Shown here: in pieces, positions 45,714 through 57,007 of the stretch | Numbering within the stretch: position 1 is the stretch's first letter | Layout of the letters: every line of letters starts with the position of its first letter | Source of the DNA: Anomaloglossus baeobatrachus | Lineage: Eukaryota; Chordata; Amphibia; Anura; Aromobatidae | DNA length: 64,000 bases | Direction of reading: 5' to 3' | Assembly: GCF_048569485.1 (NCBI RefSeq) | Contig: NC_134354.1 | Coordinates: forward strand, 506,293,869-506,357,868 | The notes under the pieces: generated by a model | Databases searched by the model: none | Told to the model about the DNA's origin: nothing | What the model saw: only the letters and a program-made list of their open reading frames with translations | Position numbers and translations under genes: made by a program

Positions 45714-47550
45714 TGAATGTCAACAAATTAGAATATCATCAAAAAGTTAATTTATTTCAGTAATTCAATACAAAAAGGGAAACACATATATTATTTAGAG
45801 TCATTACAGAGTGATCTTCAAGTGTTTATTTCTGTTTGTGTAGCTGATTATGGCTTACAGTCCATGAAAACCCAAAAGTCATTATCACAAAAAATTAGAA
45901 TATTATATAAGACCAACTGAAAAATGATTTTAAACTCAGAAATGTTGGCGCCTATTGAAAAGTATGTACAGTAAATGCAATCAATACTTGGTCGAGGCAT
46001 CTTTTGCATGAATTACTGCATTAATGTGGCGTGGCGTGGCATGGAGGCGATCAGCCTGTGGTACTGCTGAGGTGTTATGGAAGCAAAGTTGGGTCTGGTG
46101 TCTCTCATCTTCCTCTTGACAATACCATATAGATTCTCTATGGGGTTTAGGTCAGGCGAGTTTGCTAGCCAATCAATCACAGTGATACTGTGGTTATTAA
46201 ACCAGGTATTGGTACTTTTGACAGTGTGGACAGGTAAGCTAAGTCCTGCTGGAAAAAGAAATGTATTTCAGTTATTGAATATACTGTAAAAAGGGAAACA
46301 CATATATAAAGTAATTAGGCTGTGTGCGCACGTTGCGTTTTTTCATGCATTTACATAGCGTTTTCAAATGCAGCGTAAATGCATGTGTTGTGCTTCCCTA
46401 GCAAAGTCTATGAGAAGTCAGAAAATTCCATGCGCTCGTTGCTTTTTTAAACTCAGTGTTTTGGATGCCAAATATTTGACAAAATCGATGCGTTTAAAAA
46501 AGCAGCATGTCACTTCTTTTGTGCGTTTTGGTTGCATTTTCCACCCATTGAAATCAATGTCGATATCAGTCTCTCCCTCTCTCTTTCATACTCACCGATC
46601 ACCAACACGGCGCTGCACAGCTGTCACACTGCTCCGGCGGCTTCTCCTGCTTTTGAAAATGCCGGCCGCTCATTATTCCATCTCTTATTCACTGCTTCCC
46701 CCGCCCACCGGCACCTATGATTTGTTGCATTCAGACGCGTACCCACGCTGAGTGACAGCTGTCTCACTGCAACCAATGACAGCCGCGAGTCTATATCGTG
46801 CAGTGAAATAAATAATTCCTTGTTTCAAGCCACTCATGACCAATAGACAATGCCAGAAGTGTCTTACCTGGGCCATGGAGAAAAAGAAATGGACTATTGC
46901 TCAGTGGTCCTAAGTGTTGTTTTTAGATGAAAGTAAATTTTGCATTATATTCATTTCATTTGAAAATCAAGATCCCAGAGTCTGGATGAAGAGTGTAGTG
47001 GCAAACAATCCAAGATGCTTGAGGTCTTTTGTGAAGTTTCCACAATCAGTGATGGTTTGGGGAGCCTTTTCATCTGCTGGTTTCAGTCCAGGGTATTGTC
47101 AAGGGGAAGATGAGAGACACCAGACCCAACAATGCAGACGAGCTGAAGGCTGCTATCAAAGCATTCTGGGCTTCCATAACACCTCAGCAGTGCCACAGGC
47201 TGATCACCTCCATGCCACGCCGCATTGATGCTGTAATTCAATCAAAAGGAGCCCTGACCAAGTATTGAGTGAATTTACTGTAAAAACCTTTCAGTAGGCG
47301 CCAATATTTCTGAGTTTATAATCATTTTTTCAGTTGGTCTTATACAGTATAATATTCTACTTTTCTCAGATAATCACGTTTTCATTGGCTGTAAGCCATA
47401 ATCATCAACACTAACAGAAATAAACACTTAAAATAGATCCCTCTGTTTGTAATGACTCAATATAATATGTTTCCCTTTTTGTATTGAATTACTGAAATGA
47501 ATTGACTTTTTGATGATATTCTAATTTATTGAGATGCACTTGTAGGTTTG
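45714..47550. mobile_element. Tc1 inverted-duplicate (foldback) derivative
   Basis: Flanked by TA (45712-45713 and 47551-47552), with ends CACCTACAAGTG on the left and, in reverse, CAAACCTACAAGTGCATC on the right. Both halves carry the same 3' end of a Tc1 transposase, facing outward: the left on the minus strand (about 46240-45980) and the right on the plus strand (about 46850-47270, with SALTKY-like end at about 47255). So the inverted arms extend about 500 bp, well past normal terminal repeats. A third terminal-repeat fragment lies at 46258-46312, next to a later MITE at 46318. Confidence 0.8.
46318..46812 (+). mobile_element. MITE, left end only, second copy
   Basis: TTA then GGCTGTGTGCGCACGTTGCG, and a body shared with 24318-24612 (CTCACCGATCACCAACACGG, TCCGGCGGCTTCTCCTGCTT, GACAGCTGTCTCACTGCAAC, CTATATCGTGCAGT). 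Inserted inside the Tc1 foldback, therefore younger than it. Confidence 0.7.
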
Positions 47551-47935
47551 TAAAATCACTACACCTGAAACTTTGTGTTTCTATTATCCTGCAATGAGAG
47601 CTTTTAGCTTACATAGTGTACAGGTGGTTTTTATGGAGCTTTGCTACGAATGCAAAGTAGTTATATTCCAGGTGAGGCGGTAACTACTACCATACTAGTC
47701 AACTCTCTCAAGCTCATTAATTTCTATACAGCAGTTAGGTGCTCACTTCCCTTCCCCTCCTTCTCAACTTCTGACAGGGATCTTATCAGTCTCGTGTAAG
47801 CGCAATTCTCCAACACCCAGTATCATGAGTTTCACTGGCTCTCACTTTCCTGAGCTGTGTGCCTAGTCACTAAGAACAAACACTGACAGAATATTGATGT
47901 GTAGTAGCAGTAAAAGCTGATCAATAGAACTGTTA

Positions 47936-48588
47936 GGGTACCTTCACACTTTAGCGATGCAGAAGCTATCCGACCAGCGATCTGACCTGGTCAGGATCGC
48001 TGCTGCATCGCTACATGGTCGCTGGTGAGCTGTCAAACAGGCAGATCTCACCAGCGACCAGTGACCAGCCCCCAGCCAGCAGCGACGTGCAAGTGACGCT
48101 GCGCTTGCACGGAGCCGGCGTCTGGAAGCTGCGGACACTGGTAACTAAGGTAAACATCGGGTATGGTTACCCGATGTTTACCTTAGTTACCAGCTCACAC
48201 CGCTTAACTTAGCGTGTGCAGGGAGCAGGAGCCGGCACTGGCAGCGTGAGAGCTGCGGAGGCTGGTAACGAAGGTAAATATCGGGTATCCACCTTGGTTA
48301 CCCGATGTTTACCTTGGTTACAGCTTACCGCAGGCTGTCAGACGCCGGCTCCTGCTCCCTGCACATTCAGGATTGTTGCTCTCTCGCTGTCACACACAGC
48401 GATGTGTGCTTATCAGCGGGAGAGCAACAATAAAAAAACGAACCAGGGCTGTGTGTTACGAGCAGCGATCTCACAGCAGGGGCCAGATCGCTGCTCAGTG
48501 TCACACACAGCGAGATCGCTAATGAAGTCACAAAAACCGTGACTCAGCAGCGATCTCAGTAGCGATCTCGCTGTGTGTAAAGTACCCC
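47936..48588. mobile_element. Harbinger-like MITE with internal palindromes
   Basis: 653 bp, flanked by TTA (47933-47935 and 48589-48591). Ends GGGTACCTTCACACTTTAGC on the left and, in reverse, GGGGTACTTTACACACAGCG on the right. The interior has two palindromes built on GGTAAACATCGGGTA/TACCCGATGTTTACC (about 48150-48325). Confidence 0.85.
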
Positions 48589-48808
48589 TTACTCAAAGAG
48601 GAGCATCCACCCTCCAAGGAACCAGGAAGTAAGGAGAATGCATAGCTCCAAGCTGCTCATGAGACAACTTGAATACCGGTTTTATACAATGTATTTTATT
48701 TATGAAAATGGATGCAGACAGTTCAGTACGTTGAATATATATAATCAGTTTGCTATCCCTCACCCTGCGAGTATATGATTACACAACATGCATCATCCTG
48801 TGTAATAC

Positions 48809-48892
48809 CTGTCATTCCTTGATCTTTTGATGCTGATTTTAATGTTGAGTGCCATGTTCCCCAGATGTCTAAATTCTCCTGTGGAATAGTAT
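48809..48892 (-). CDS. ARHGAP6: ARHGAP6 penultimate exon
   Basis: An 84-bp exon bounded by TTTTTTTTTGCAG on the acceptor side and ACAG|GTATTA on the donor side. It enters with two bases (AT) and leaves with one (G), so both split codons read Asp. Peptide: [20 protein letters not shown] then SKDQGMT. The [12 protein letters not shown] core is what I recall as conserved in vertebrate ARHGAP6. Too short to detect without its neighbours, but phase and frame match both flanking exons exactly. Confidence 0.87.
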
Positions 48893-49176
48893 CTGCAAAA
48901 AAAAATGTATAATTACTATAATTACATACAACATAATTCTGCAATTAAAAACATAAAGTAAATAAAAATTTAAACAGAAACAAAATTAGGGCTGAATTCA
49001 CAATTTGTACAGTTTGACATGTGCACTAGGGAAACTCCTGGTGCATAAGGCAAACCAATCTGTAGCCCCCCATTCACTCAATGAACACCAACGGAGGGTC
49101 TATTTCTCCTGTTGGTATCATATACATTATTTGAACTTTTTTCAATTCTATGGTGTGAGCAACATTATGACATTAA

Positions 49177-50447
49177 CCCCTTCAGCCCCCGGGCACTTTC
49201 TGTTTTTGCGTTTTTGTTTTTTGCTCCCCTTCTTCCGAGAGCCGTAACTTTTTTATTTTTCCATCAATCTTGCCATATAAGGGCTTGTTTTTTGCGGGAC
49301 GAGTTGTACCTTTAAATGAAATCATATGTTTTACCATATAGTGTACTGGAAAACAGCAAAGAAATTCCAAGTGCGGAGAAATTGCAAAAAAAGTGTGATT
49401 GTACAATAGTTTTTGGGATATTTTATTCACTGTGTTCACTATATGGTAAAACTGATGTATCTATGTGATGCCTGAGGTCGGTGCGAGTTTGTAGACACCA
49501 AACATGTATAGGTTTACTTGTATCTAAGGGGTTAAAAAAAAAATCAAAAGCTTGTCCAAAAAAAGTGGCGCACGTTTTGCGCCATATTCCAAAACCCGTA
49601 GCGTTCTCATTTTTTGGGATCTGAGACTCAGTGACGGCTTATTTTTGCGTCTCAACCTGACGTTTTTAACGGTACCATTTTTGCGCAGATGCTACGTTTT
49701 GATCGCCTGTTATTGCATTTTGCGCAAAATTTGCGGCGACCAAAAAACGTAATTTTGGTGTTTGGAATTTTTTTGCCGCTACACCATTTACTGATCAGAT
49801 TAATTGATTTTATATTTTGATAGCTCGGGCATTTCTGAACGCGGCGATACCAAATATGTGTATATTTTTTATTTTTTTAACCCTTTAATTTTCAATGGGG
49901 TGAAAGGGGGATGATTTGAACTTTTAGGTTTTTTTATTTTTAAAACTTTTTTTTTTTACTTTTTTTTTATTTTACTAGTCCCCCTAGGGGGCTATAGCGA
50001 TCAGCAATCCGATCGCTCTTATCTATCTGCTGATCACAGCTATACAGCTGTAAACAGCAGATACAGTCACTTCCTGTTTCACCCTGCTCCGAGCCAGGTG
50101 AAAACGAAAGTGAAACTTCGTAGCTGCAGGCGTCATCACAAGACCCTGTGCTACGATGGCAACCACTGAAAGTCACGTGATCATGTCACGTGACTTCCGG
50201 TGGGGGTGGGGTAAGTAACTGTCATGGCGGCGCCCATATACATATCGCTGCCAGATCTTGGCAGCGAAATGTAAGGGGTTAATGGCCATGGGTGGAAGCA
50301 ATTCCACCCGCGGCTAGCAGGCACACATGTCAGCTGTTGAAAACAGCTGATATGTGCGCGGATCGCCGCCGCCTGCCCACGGCAGGGGGTGGGGATTAAC
50401 GGCACACGATCCATGACGTACCCAGTACGTCATGGGTCGTTAAGGGC
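49177..50447. mobile_element. TTAA-flanked element, copy 3
   Basis: 1271 bp between TTAA at 49173-49176 and 50448-50451. Left CCCCTTCAGCCCCCGGGCAC; right in reverse GCCCTTAACGACCCATGACG. The body differs from copies 1 and 2 (CCATATAAGGGCTTGTTTTT, TTTTGCGGGACGAG) and has no satellite array. Noncoding; a poly-T rich stretch lies at 49860-49980. Confidence 0.82.
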
Positions 50448-50932
50448 TTAAGAGCTATCTTCAAACAGATCCCAATAAATCTTAATAGATCCTGTTACAA
50501 TAATCTGTATTTGTATGGAATATGGCTGCATCAGGTTTCTATCTGGTTTTTGTTTCCCAGCATTTTTAAAGCAAGAATATAACTGAAGAGAGTGCCATCA
50601 AAAATATTAAAATTCCTATTGAAAGGCTTAAAAGTTAAATAAAAGTAAGAAAGGACTTCATTACCGTATTTTTCGGACTATAAGACACTCTCTCACAAAA
50701 TTTGAGAGGAGATTGTCTTTTAGTTCGAATGTACCTAGTTCGCGCTTTGGGGGGCAGCGGCAGTGGAGTGAGGTCACTGGAGGCAGGAGCAGGGTCTATG
50801 CTGCAGGAAGCTGGCAGCAGCAAGAGCAGTAAATATGCATTTCTCCATTAAAGGAAAATGAATATTCACTGCTCCATACGCCCATAATCCCACCCACCTC
50901 TCGGCACTGAGATCAGTGATAGTAAATGAATG

Positions 50933-51112
50933 TAGAAAGGAAAAGTAATCCAGCTGAGTGCTCACGGTGATTTCTTAGTGCAAAACAGACAGTGCATATC
51001 AACCTTATGATTAAGAGCGTCAAGCCAGAAACGCGTTAACATCTTCTGTGCACTGTCTGTTTTGTACTAATAAATCCCCGTGAGCACTCAGCTGGATTAC
51101 TGTTCCTTTCTA
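50933..51112. repeat. 180-bp foldback with GAAACGCG loop
   Basis: Arms TAGAAAGGAAAAGTAATCCA, CTGAGTGCTCACGG and AAAACAGACAGTGCA pair with their complements at 51045-51112. The loop contains GTCAAGCCAGAAACGCGTTA. Embedded in the TTCGGACTATAAGAC element. A similar GCGAAAC(A/G)GCCG motif sits in the foldback at 62217. Confidence 0.85.
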
Positions 51113-51469
51113 TTGCTGTGCAGCCAGGTCAGGGCCGATATCCGAGACTGAGGCACGGTGAGGCCAGGTGTGGGTGAGCTGGATATTTTTTCAAGTAAAT
51201 GAATGTGAAGATTATTACTATCACTAATGACAGCGCAGATGTGGCGGGATTTTGGGCGTGGGGACTCTGCTCCTACCTTTCGCACACCTGTGACTGGTGG
51301 CGCATGGCAGTGACATCATGCGCTGCCCATTACTTACATGAAGAAGTCAATTGCTGGCATCAGAAGAGGATGCCATGCGCCTGGGTAGCGGAGGGAAGGT
51401 TAGTAGAATTTTTATTTTTTTATGTGTGCAGCATAATGGGAGGCTTATATATTAGGATGGGACCATGAT

Positions 51470-51915
51470 GGAGTGTATATATATATATATATAGTGTATA
51501 TATACAGTATATACTATGATGAGGGAGATATATACCAGGATGGGGAACATATATTTCAGGAAGTTGCTAGGATGGGGTACATATATTCCAATATGAGGGA
51601 CATATAAACCAGGATGGGGAACATATATACCAGGATGGGGTATAAATACACTGAGATGGGAAACATATATACCTGGAAGGGGCCCAGGATAGGGAACATA
51701 TATATCAGGAGGAGGGACACATATACCAGGACGGGGCCCTGTATGGGGCACACATATACCAGGATAAGGGACATATTTACCAAGATGGGGAACATATATG
51801 CCAGGATGAAGGACATATATACTGTCATGGAGGTCATATACACCAGGAAAGGCCACAAATATACCAGGATGGGGAACCTATATACTAGGAAAGGGCCCAA
51901 GATGGGGGAAATTAG
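51470..51915. repeat. ACCAGGATGGGG minisatellite
   Basis: AT dinucleotides (51476-51512), then about 15 irregular units of GGGAACATATATACCAGGAT with insertions such as GGGGCCC. Shares its core with the array at 11886-12190. Noncoding; frames of 115-134 codons here are artefacts. Confidence 0.85.
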
Positions 51916-54319
51916 GACAGAATGCGTCTTAAGGCCGCTTTACAAGCTACGACATCGCTAAAGCGATGTCGTTGGGGTCATGGAATTTGTGACGCACATC
52001 CGGCCGCGTTAGCGATGTCATTGCGTGTGACACCTATTAGCGATTTTGAATCGTTGCAAAAACGTTCAAAATCGCTAATCGGTGACATAACCCCCTAATC
52101 TCAATTATCGTTGCTGCTGCAGTTACGATGTTGTTCGTCGTTCCTGCGGCAGCACACATCGCTACGTGTGACATCGCAGGAACCTTACCTGCATCACGCC
52201 AGCAATGAGGAAGGAAGGAGATGGGCAGGATGTTCGTCCCACTCATCTCCGCCCCTCCGCTTTGATTGGGCGGCCGCTTAGTGACATTGCTGTGACGCCG
52301 AACAAACTGCCCCCTTAACCCCTTCAGCCCCAAGCCTATTTTGACCCTAAAGACCAGGCCATTTTTTGCAATTCTGACCAGTGTCACTTTATGAGGTTAT
52401 AACTCTGGAACGCTTCAGCGGATCCCGGTGATTCTGAGATTGTTTTTTCGTGACATATTGGGCTTCATGTTAGTGGTAAATTTAGGCCGATATTTTTTGC
52501 ATTTCTTTGTGAAAAAAACGGAAATTTCGCGAAAATTTTGAAAATTTTGTAATTTTCAAACTTTGAATTTTTATGCTCTAAAACCAACGAGACATATGAC
52601 ACAAAATAATTAATAAATAACATTTCCCACATGTCTATTTTACATCAGAACAATTTTGGGAAAAAAAAAAAAAAATTTAAGGAAGTTATAGGGGTTCAAA
52701 GTTTATGAGCAATTTCTCATTTTTACAACAAAATTTACAAAGCCACTTTTTTTAGGGACCACATCACATTTGAAGCAATTTTGAAAGGTCTACATGACAC
52801 AGAACACCCAAAAGTGACACCATTCCAAAAACGGCACCCCTCAGGCTACTCAAAACCACATTCAAGAAGGTTATTAACCCTTCAGGTGCTTCACAGTAAC
52901 TAAAGCAATGTGGAAGGAAAAAATGAACATTTTACTTTTTACAACAAAAATGTTAATTTAGCCTCAAATATTGCATATTCACAAGGGTAGCAGGATTAAA
53001 TGAACCCCCAAAATTTGTTGGGCAATTTCTACTGAACATGCAGATACCTCATATGTGGCGAAAAACCACTGTTTGGGCGCACGGCAGGACTCGGAAGGGA
53101 AGGAGCGTCATTTGACTTTTTTGAACAGAAAATTAGCTGGAATCGTTAGCCGCACCATGTTGCGTTTGGAGAGCCCCTGAGGTGCCGAAACAGTGGAGCT
53201 CCCCCACATGTGACCCCATTTTGGAAACTAGACCCCTCATGGAATTTATCTAGATGTTTATAGAGCACTTTGAGCCTCTGGGGGCTTCACAAAAGTTAAT
53301 AGAGTTGAGCTGTGAAAATAAAAAAACATTTTTTTACCACAAAATTGTTACTTCAACCAGGTAGCTTTTTTTTTCACAAGGGTATCAGGAAAAATTGCAC
53401 CATAAAATGTATCGTGCAATTTTTCCTGAGTACACAGACACCTCATATGTGGTGGAAATAAAATGTTTGGGCGCACAGCAGGGCTCGGAAGGCAAGGAGC
53501 GTCATTTGACGTTTCAAACGCAAAACTGTCTGGGATAATTAGCGTATTCCATGTTGCGTTTGGAGACCCCCTGAGGTGCCGAAACAGTGGAGCTCCCCCA
53601 CATGTGACCCCATTTTGGAAACTAGACCCCTCATGGAATTTATCTAGATGTTTATTGAGCACTTTGAGCCTCTGGGGGCTTCACAAAAGTTAATAGAGTT
53701 GAGCCGTGAAAATAAAAAAAAAAAATTTTACCACAAAATTGTTACTTCAACCAGGTAGCTTTTTTTTCCACAAGGGTATCAGGAAAAATTGCACCATAAA
53801 ATGTATTGTGCAATTTCTCCTGAGTACGCAGATACCTCATATGTGGTGGAACTCAAATGTTTGGGCGCACAGCAGGGCTCGGAAGGCAAGGAGCGTCATT
53901 TGACGTTTCAAACGCAAAATTGTCTGGGATAATTAGCGTATTCCATGCTGTTTGGAGACCCCCTGAGGTGCCGAAACAGTGGAGCTCCCCCACATGTGAC
54001 CCCATTTTCGAAACTAGACCCCCATGGCATAGAAAAAAAAAACAGCGGCAGATGGGGCGGCAGCAGATGGGGGGGCAGCGGCATATAAAGGGAGCATCTG
54101 TGATTGTGAGACGGCGGCTGGGATAGGGTGGGGGCGGATGGGAGAGGGCGCAGTGGATGCAGGAGCGGCAGAGGATGGGGGGAGGGGGCGGGTGGGGGGG
54201 GATGGGTGGGAAGGGGAGTGGGAGGTGAGATTGGGGATAGTTACCCTACAGGATGGATCTAGGCAGCTGGATCACAGGAGATGAAGGAGGCAGCAGATCG
54301 GGGAGGGTGAGAGGTGGGG

Positions 54320-55200
54320 GAGGGAGCGCAGCGCAGATCACGGAGGAGACAGGTGAGCAGAGCACAGATAACGGAGGAGACAGGTGAGCAGAGCACAGAT
54401 CACGGGGGTGAGAGGTGAGGGAGAGCGGACAGCAGATCACGGGGGTGACAGGTGAGGGAGCGCAGATCACGGGGTGAGAGGTGAGAGAGCACAGATCACG
54501 GGGGAGACAGGTGAGCAGAGCGCAGATCACGGGGGAGACAGGTGAGCAGAGCGCAGATCACGGGGGTGAGAGGTGGAGGGAGAGTGGACAGCAGATCACG
54601 GGGGTGACAGGGGAGGGAGCACAGATCATGGGGGTGACAGGGGAGGGAGCACAGATCACGGCGGTGACAGGGGAGGGAGCGCACATCACGGCGGTGACAG
54701 GGGAGGGAGCGCACATCACGGCGGTGACAGGGGAGGGAGCGCACATCACGGCGGTGAAAGGGGAGGGAGCGCACATCACAGCGGTGACAGGGGAGGGAGC
54801 GCACATCACGGCGGTGACAGGGGAGGGAGCGCACATCACGGCGGTGACAGGGGAGGGAGCGCACATCACGGCGGTGACAGGGGAGGGAGCGCACATCACG
54901 GCGGTGACAGGGGAGGGAGCGCACATCACGGCGGTGACAGGGGAGGGAGCGAACATCACGGCGGTGACAGGGGAGGGAGCGCACATCACGGCGGTGACAG
55001 GGGAGGGAGCGCACATCACGGCGGTGACAGGGGAGGGAGCGCACATCACGGCGGTGACAGGGGAGGGTGCGCACATCACGGCGGTGACAGGGGAGGGAGC
55101 GCACATCACGGCGGTGACAGGGGAGGGGGCGCACATCACGGCGGTGACAGGGGAGGGGGCGCACATCACGGCGGTGACAGGGGAGGGGGCGGGTAGCTGA
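54320..55200. repeat. 30-bp minisatellite
   Basis: CACATCACGGCGGTGACAGG plus GGAGGGAGCG, exactly 30 bp. About 18 near-identical copies run from 54660 to 55200, preceded by a diverged zone (54320-54660) with GAGACAGGTGAGCAGAGC variants. The period is a multiple of three, producing 200-240-codon frames on both strands that are not genes. Confidence 0.96.
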
Positions 55201-55225
55201 CCACGGGGGTGAGAGGTGGGGGGAG

Positions 55226-55435
55226 CGTGCAGCACATCACGGAGGGGAGGGGGCGAGCAGCACATCACGGAGGGGAGGGGGCGAGCAGCACATCACGGAG
55301 GGGAGGGGGCGAGCAGCACATCACGGAGGGGAGGGGGCGAGCAGCACATCATGGAGGGGAGGGGGCGAGCAGCACATCACGGAGGGGAGGGGGCGAGCAG
55401 CACATCACGGAGGGGAGGGGGCGGGCACCGATCAC
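55226..55435. repeat. 28-bp minisatellite
   Basis: About seven copies of CAGCACATCACGGAGGGGAG plus GGGGCGAG, derived from the neighbouring 30-bp unit. Followed by an inverted repeat around 55480-55560 (GACAGATGGAGGAGGACAGG and its complement). Confidence 0.93.
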
Positions 55436-56753
55436 GAGGGGGAGGGGCCGGGCAGCAGATCGGAGGGAGCGGTGGGACTATGACAGATGGAGGAGGACAG
55501 GGTGCACGATCCCTGTCCTCCTCCATCTGTCATAGTGCCACCGCTCCCTCCGATCTGCTGCACGGAGGTGAGGGGCCGGGCAACGATCACAAGGGGTGAG
55601 GAGCCGGGCAGCAGATTGGGGGGAGCGGTGGCACTGTGGCAGATGGAGGGCGGCGGCGGCAGCGGATCGGGAGGTGTGGGGGTGAGGGTGCGGGCAGGAG
55701 ATCGGGGAGAAAGGTGGCAGATCGCGGAGGGCAGTGGCGGCGGCGGATCGGGACGCTTTTCGTACAGTGCAATGGCAGCGCGGCAACTTCCGGGTCCCAT
55801 GCTCCGGTCTCATAACAGCATGGGACCGGAGCTTGTCGCCCTGCCATTGCACTGTGTACACTCACTGTGTGTGCTGGCGTGCTGCAGGGACAAGTGAAGC
55901 TGATGGGGGCGGTCACCGGCAACAGGTCCACTGTGATTGGAGAAATCGGTCACAAGGCCGATCTCTCCAATCAGAGCATTGGAGCTGGGGGAGGGTGATC
56001 CAGTGAGGTCACCCAGCTCCAGCCAATGGCCAGTGCTACAGCTGCACTGGCCAGGGCTAGATTTCAATGTTTCAGTCATTTTAAATGGCTGGAACATTAC
56101 AGTGGCTGTGATTGGTTGAGCGGCGTTCGTCAGCCAATCACAGCCTCCGTAGGTCCGGGGAGGAGGCACCACCCCTCCTAAGGTCAGGAACAGGTCCCCT
56201 CCTCCCCGAATCTGCGGTTTTTGTTAACATATTGCAGTCACCGGAGGCTCCGGTGCCGCGATTCCGCCATGACGGAAAGATCCGTCCTTGGTCGTTAAGG
56301 CCCAGGGCACAAGGACGGATCTTTCCGTCCATGGTCGTGAAGGGGTTAAAAAGGAGGCGGTTCGCCGGTCACAGCAACGTCACTATGCAGTTAAGTATGT
56401 GTGATGGTTCCGCGCGATTTTGTGCGCCACGGGCAGTGATATGCCCGTGACGCACAAACGATGGGGGCGGGTATGCACGCTAGCGATCTCACTAGCAAGA
56501 TCGCAGCGTGTAAAGCGGCCTTTATAGTCCAAAAAATCTGGTAGGTGTCCATATATAATACTTGGGCACTGGCAAACTCCTAACAACCATCACTTTACGA
56601 TTGGGACTGTTTTAAGTTATGTATGGGAACTCCATTTTTCCAGTATGATCAATTTCTATGTATGAGGCAGCCTAACTCCAAACCCAACTGGTTTTGCAAT
56701 GAATGGGTAGATCACAAGTACCCCTGTACAGAGCTTGTAAATTTACTACATAC

Positions 56754-57007
56754 CTTTTGGACACCACGGAGCTGATGCATTTTCCTTTGTCTTGGAGAGC
56801 AAATGACTAACTAATGTCTGGTGATCAGCTGCCTTTAGAATCTTCTCAGAACTATTTTCCTGCCTTGCAGTTGCGGATCGGTCAGATAGTACTGGGGAAT
56901 TATTGTCATATGGAGATACATCACCACTGGATGCTTTATTGGAGTCCGTAGATGAGTGTCTTCCGTCAATTGAAAAAGAACCCTCAGATCTCAATAGTTC
57001 AGGGCTC
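56754..57007 (-). CDS. ARHGAP6: ARHGAP6 third-last exon
   Basis: A 254-bp exon: acceptor TTTTTTTTCCAG ends at 57008 and donor AAAAG|GTATGT begins at 56753. It enters with one base completing a codon (phase 2) and leaves with one (phase 1). It is open throughout: [20 protein letters not shown], then [20 protein letters not shown] and [20 protein letters not shown]. Ser/Thr-rich with SP sites, so a likely phosphorylated disordered linker after the RhoGAP domain. The [16 protein letters not shown] block is, from memory, a conserved ARHGAP6 feature. Confidence 0.88.

Larger units (their letters stand above)
45570..48808 (-). other. ARHGAP6: ARHGAP6 intron, last
   Basis: 3239-bp phase-1 intron between donor GTATTACA (48808) and acceptor TTTTTTTAG (45570). 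More than half is transposon: a Tc1 foldback (45714-47550) and a MITE (47936-48588). The remainder (47551-47935 and the edges) is AT-rich with nothing recognised. Confidence 0.85.
52319..56345. mobile_element. TTAA-flanked element with satellites, copy 2
   Basis: 4027 bp between TTAA at 52315-52318 and 56346-56349. Left CCCCTTCAGCCCCAAGCC; right in reverse CCCCTTCACGACCATGGACG. Shares with copy 1 the leader (TTTTTTGCAATTCTGACCAG, TATAACTCTGGAACGCTTCA) and about three of the 0.39-kb units (53000-54010), but has its own 30-bp and 28-bp arrays. The right part (55500-56345) is palindrome-rich. No transposase. Confidence 0.87.
51932..56521. mobile_element. Harbinger-like MITE split by a TTAA element
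   Basis: TTA duplications at 51929-51931 and 56522-56524. Ends AGGCCGCTTTACAAGCTACG and, in reverse, AGGCCGCTTTACACGCTGCG. Its own sequence is 51932-52318 and 56346-56521; the TTAA element occupies the gap. Without that insert it would be about 560 bp, like its relatives. Confidence 0.88.
50664..56541. mobile_element. TTCGGACTATAAGAC element hosting a nest
   Basis: Left end CCGTATTTTTCGGACTATAA, right end TAGTCCAAAAAATCTGG (complement), flanked by TA (50662-50663 and 56542-56543). Its own interior runs 50664-51931 and holds a small foldback and a minisatellite. A Harbinger-like MITE (51932-56521) sits in its right terminal repeat: removing it with one TTA gives GCGTCTTATAGTCC, the expected complement of the left end. 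Confidence 0.85.
48893..56753 (-). other. ARHGAP6: ARHGAP6 intron, second last
   Basis: 7861-bp phase-1 intron from donor GTATGTAG (56753) to acceptor TTTTGCAG (48893). About 7.1 kb of it is two transposon insertions (49177-50447 and the nest 50664-56541). The leftover sequence, 48893-49172, 50452-50660 and 56545-56753, shows nothing recognisable. Confidence 0.85.

Noticed and set aside
45980-46240. Reading the plus strand here as a transposase start
   Set aside because: The sequence is the reverse complement of the Tc1 transposase C-terminal end, matching the outward-facing copy at 47060-47275.
54481-55268. Frames of 207-239 codons with a ten-residue repeat
   Set aside because: The 30-bp repeat period is a multiple of three, so all frames stay open; the same peptide logic appears on both strands.
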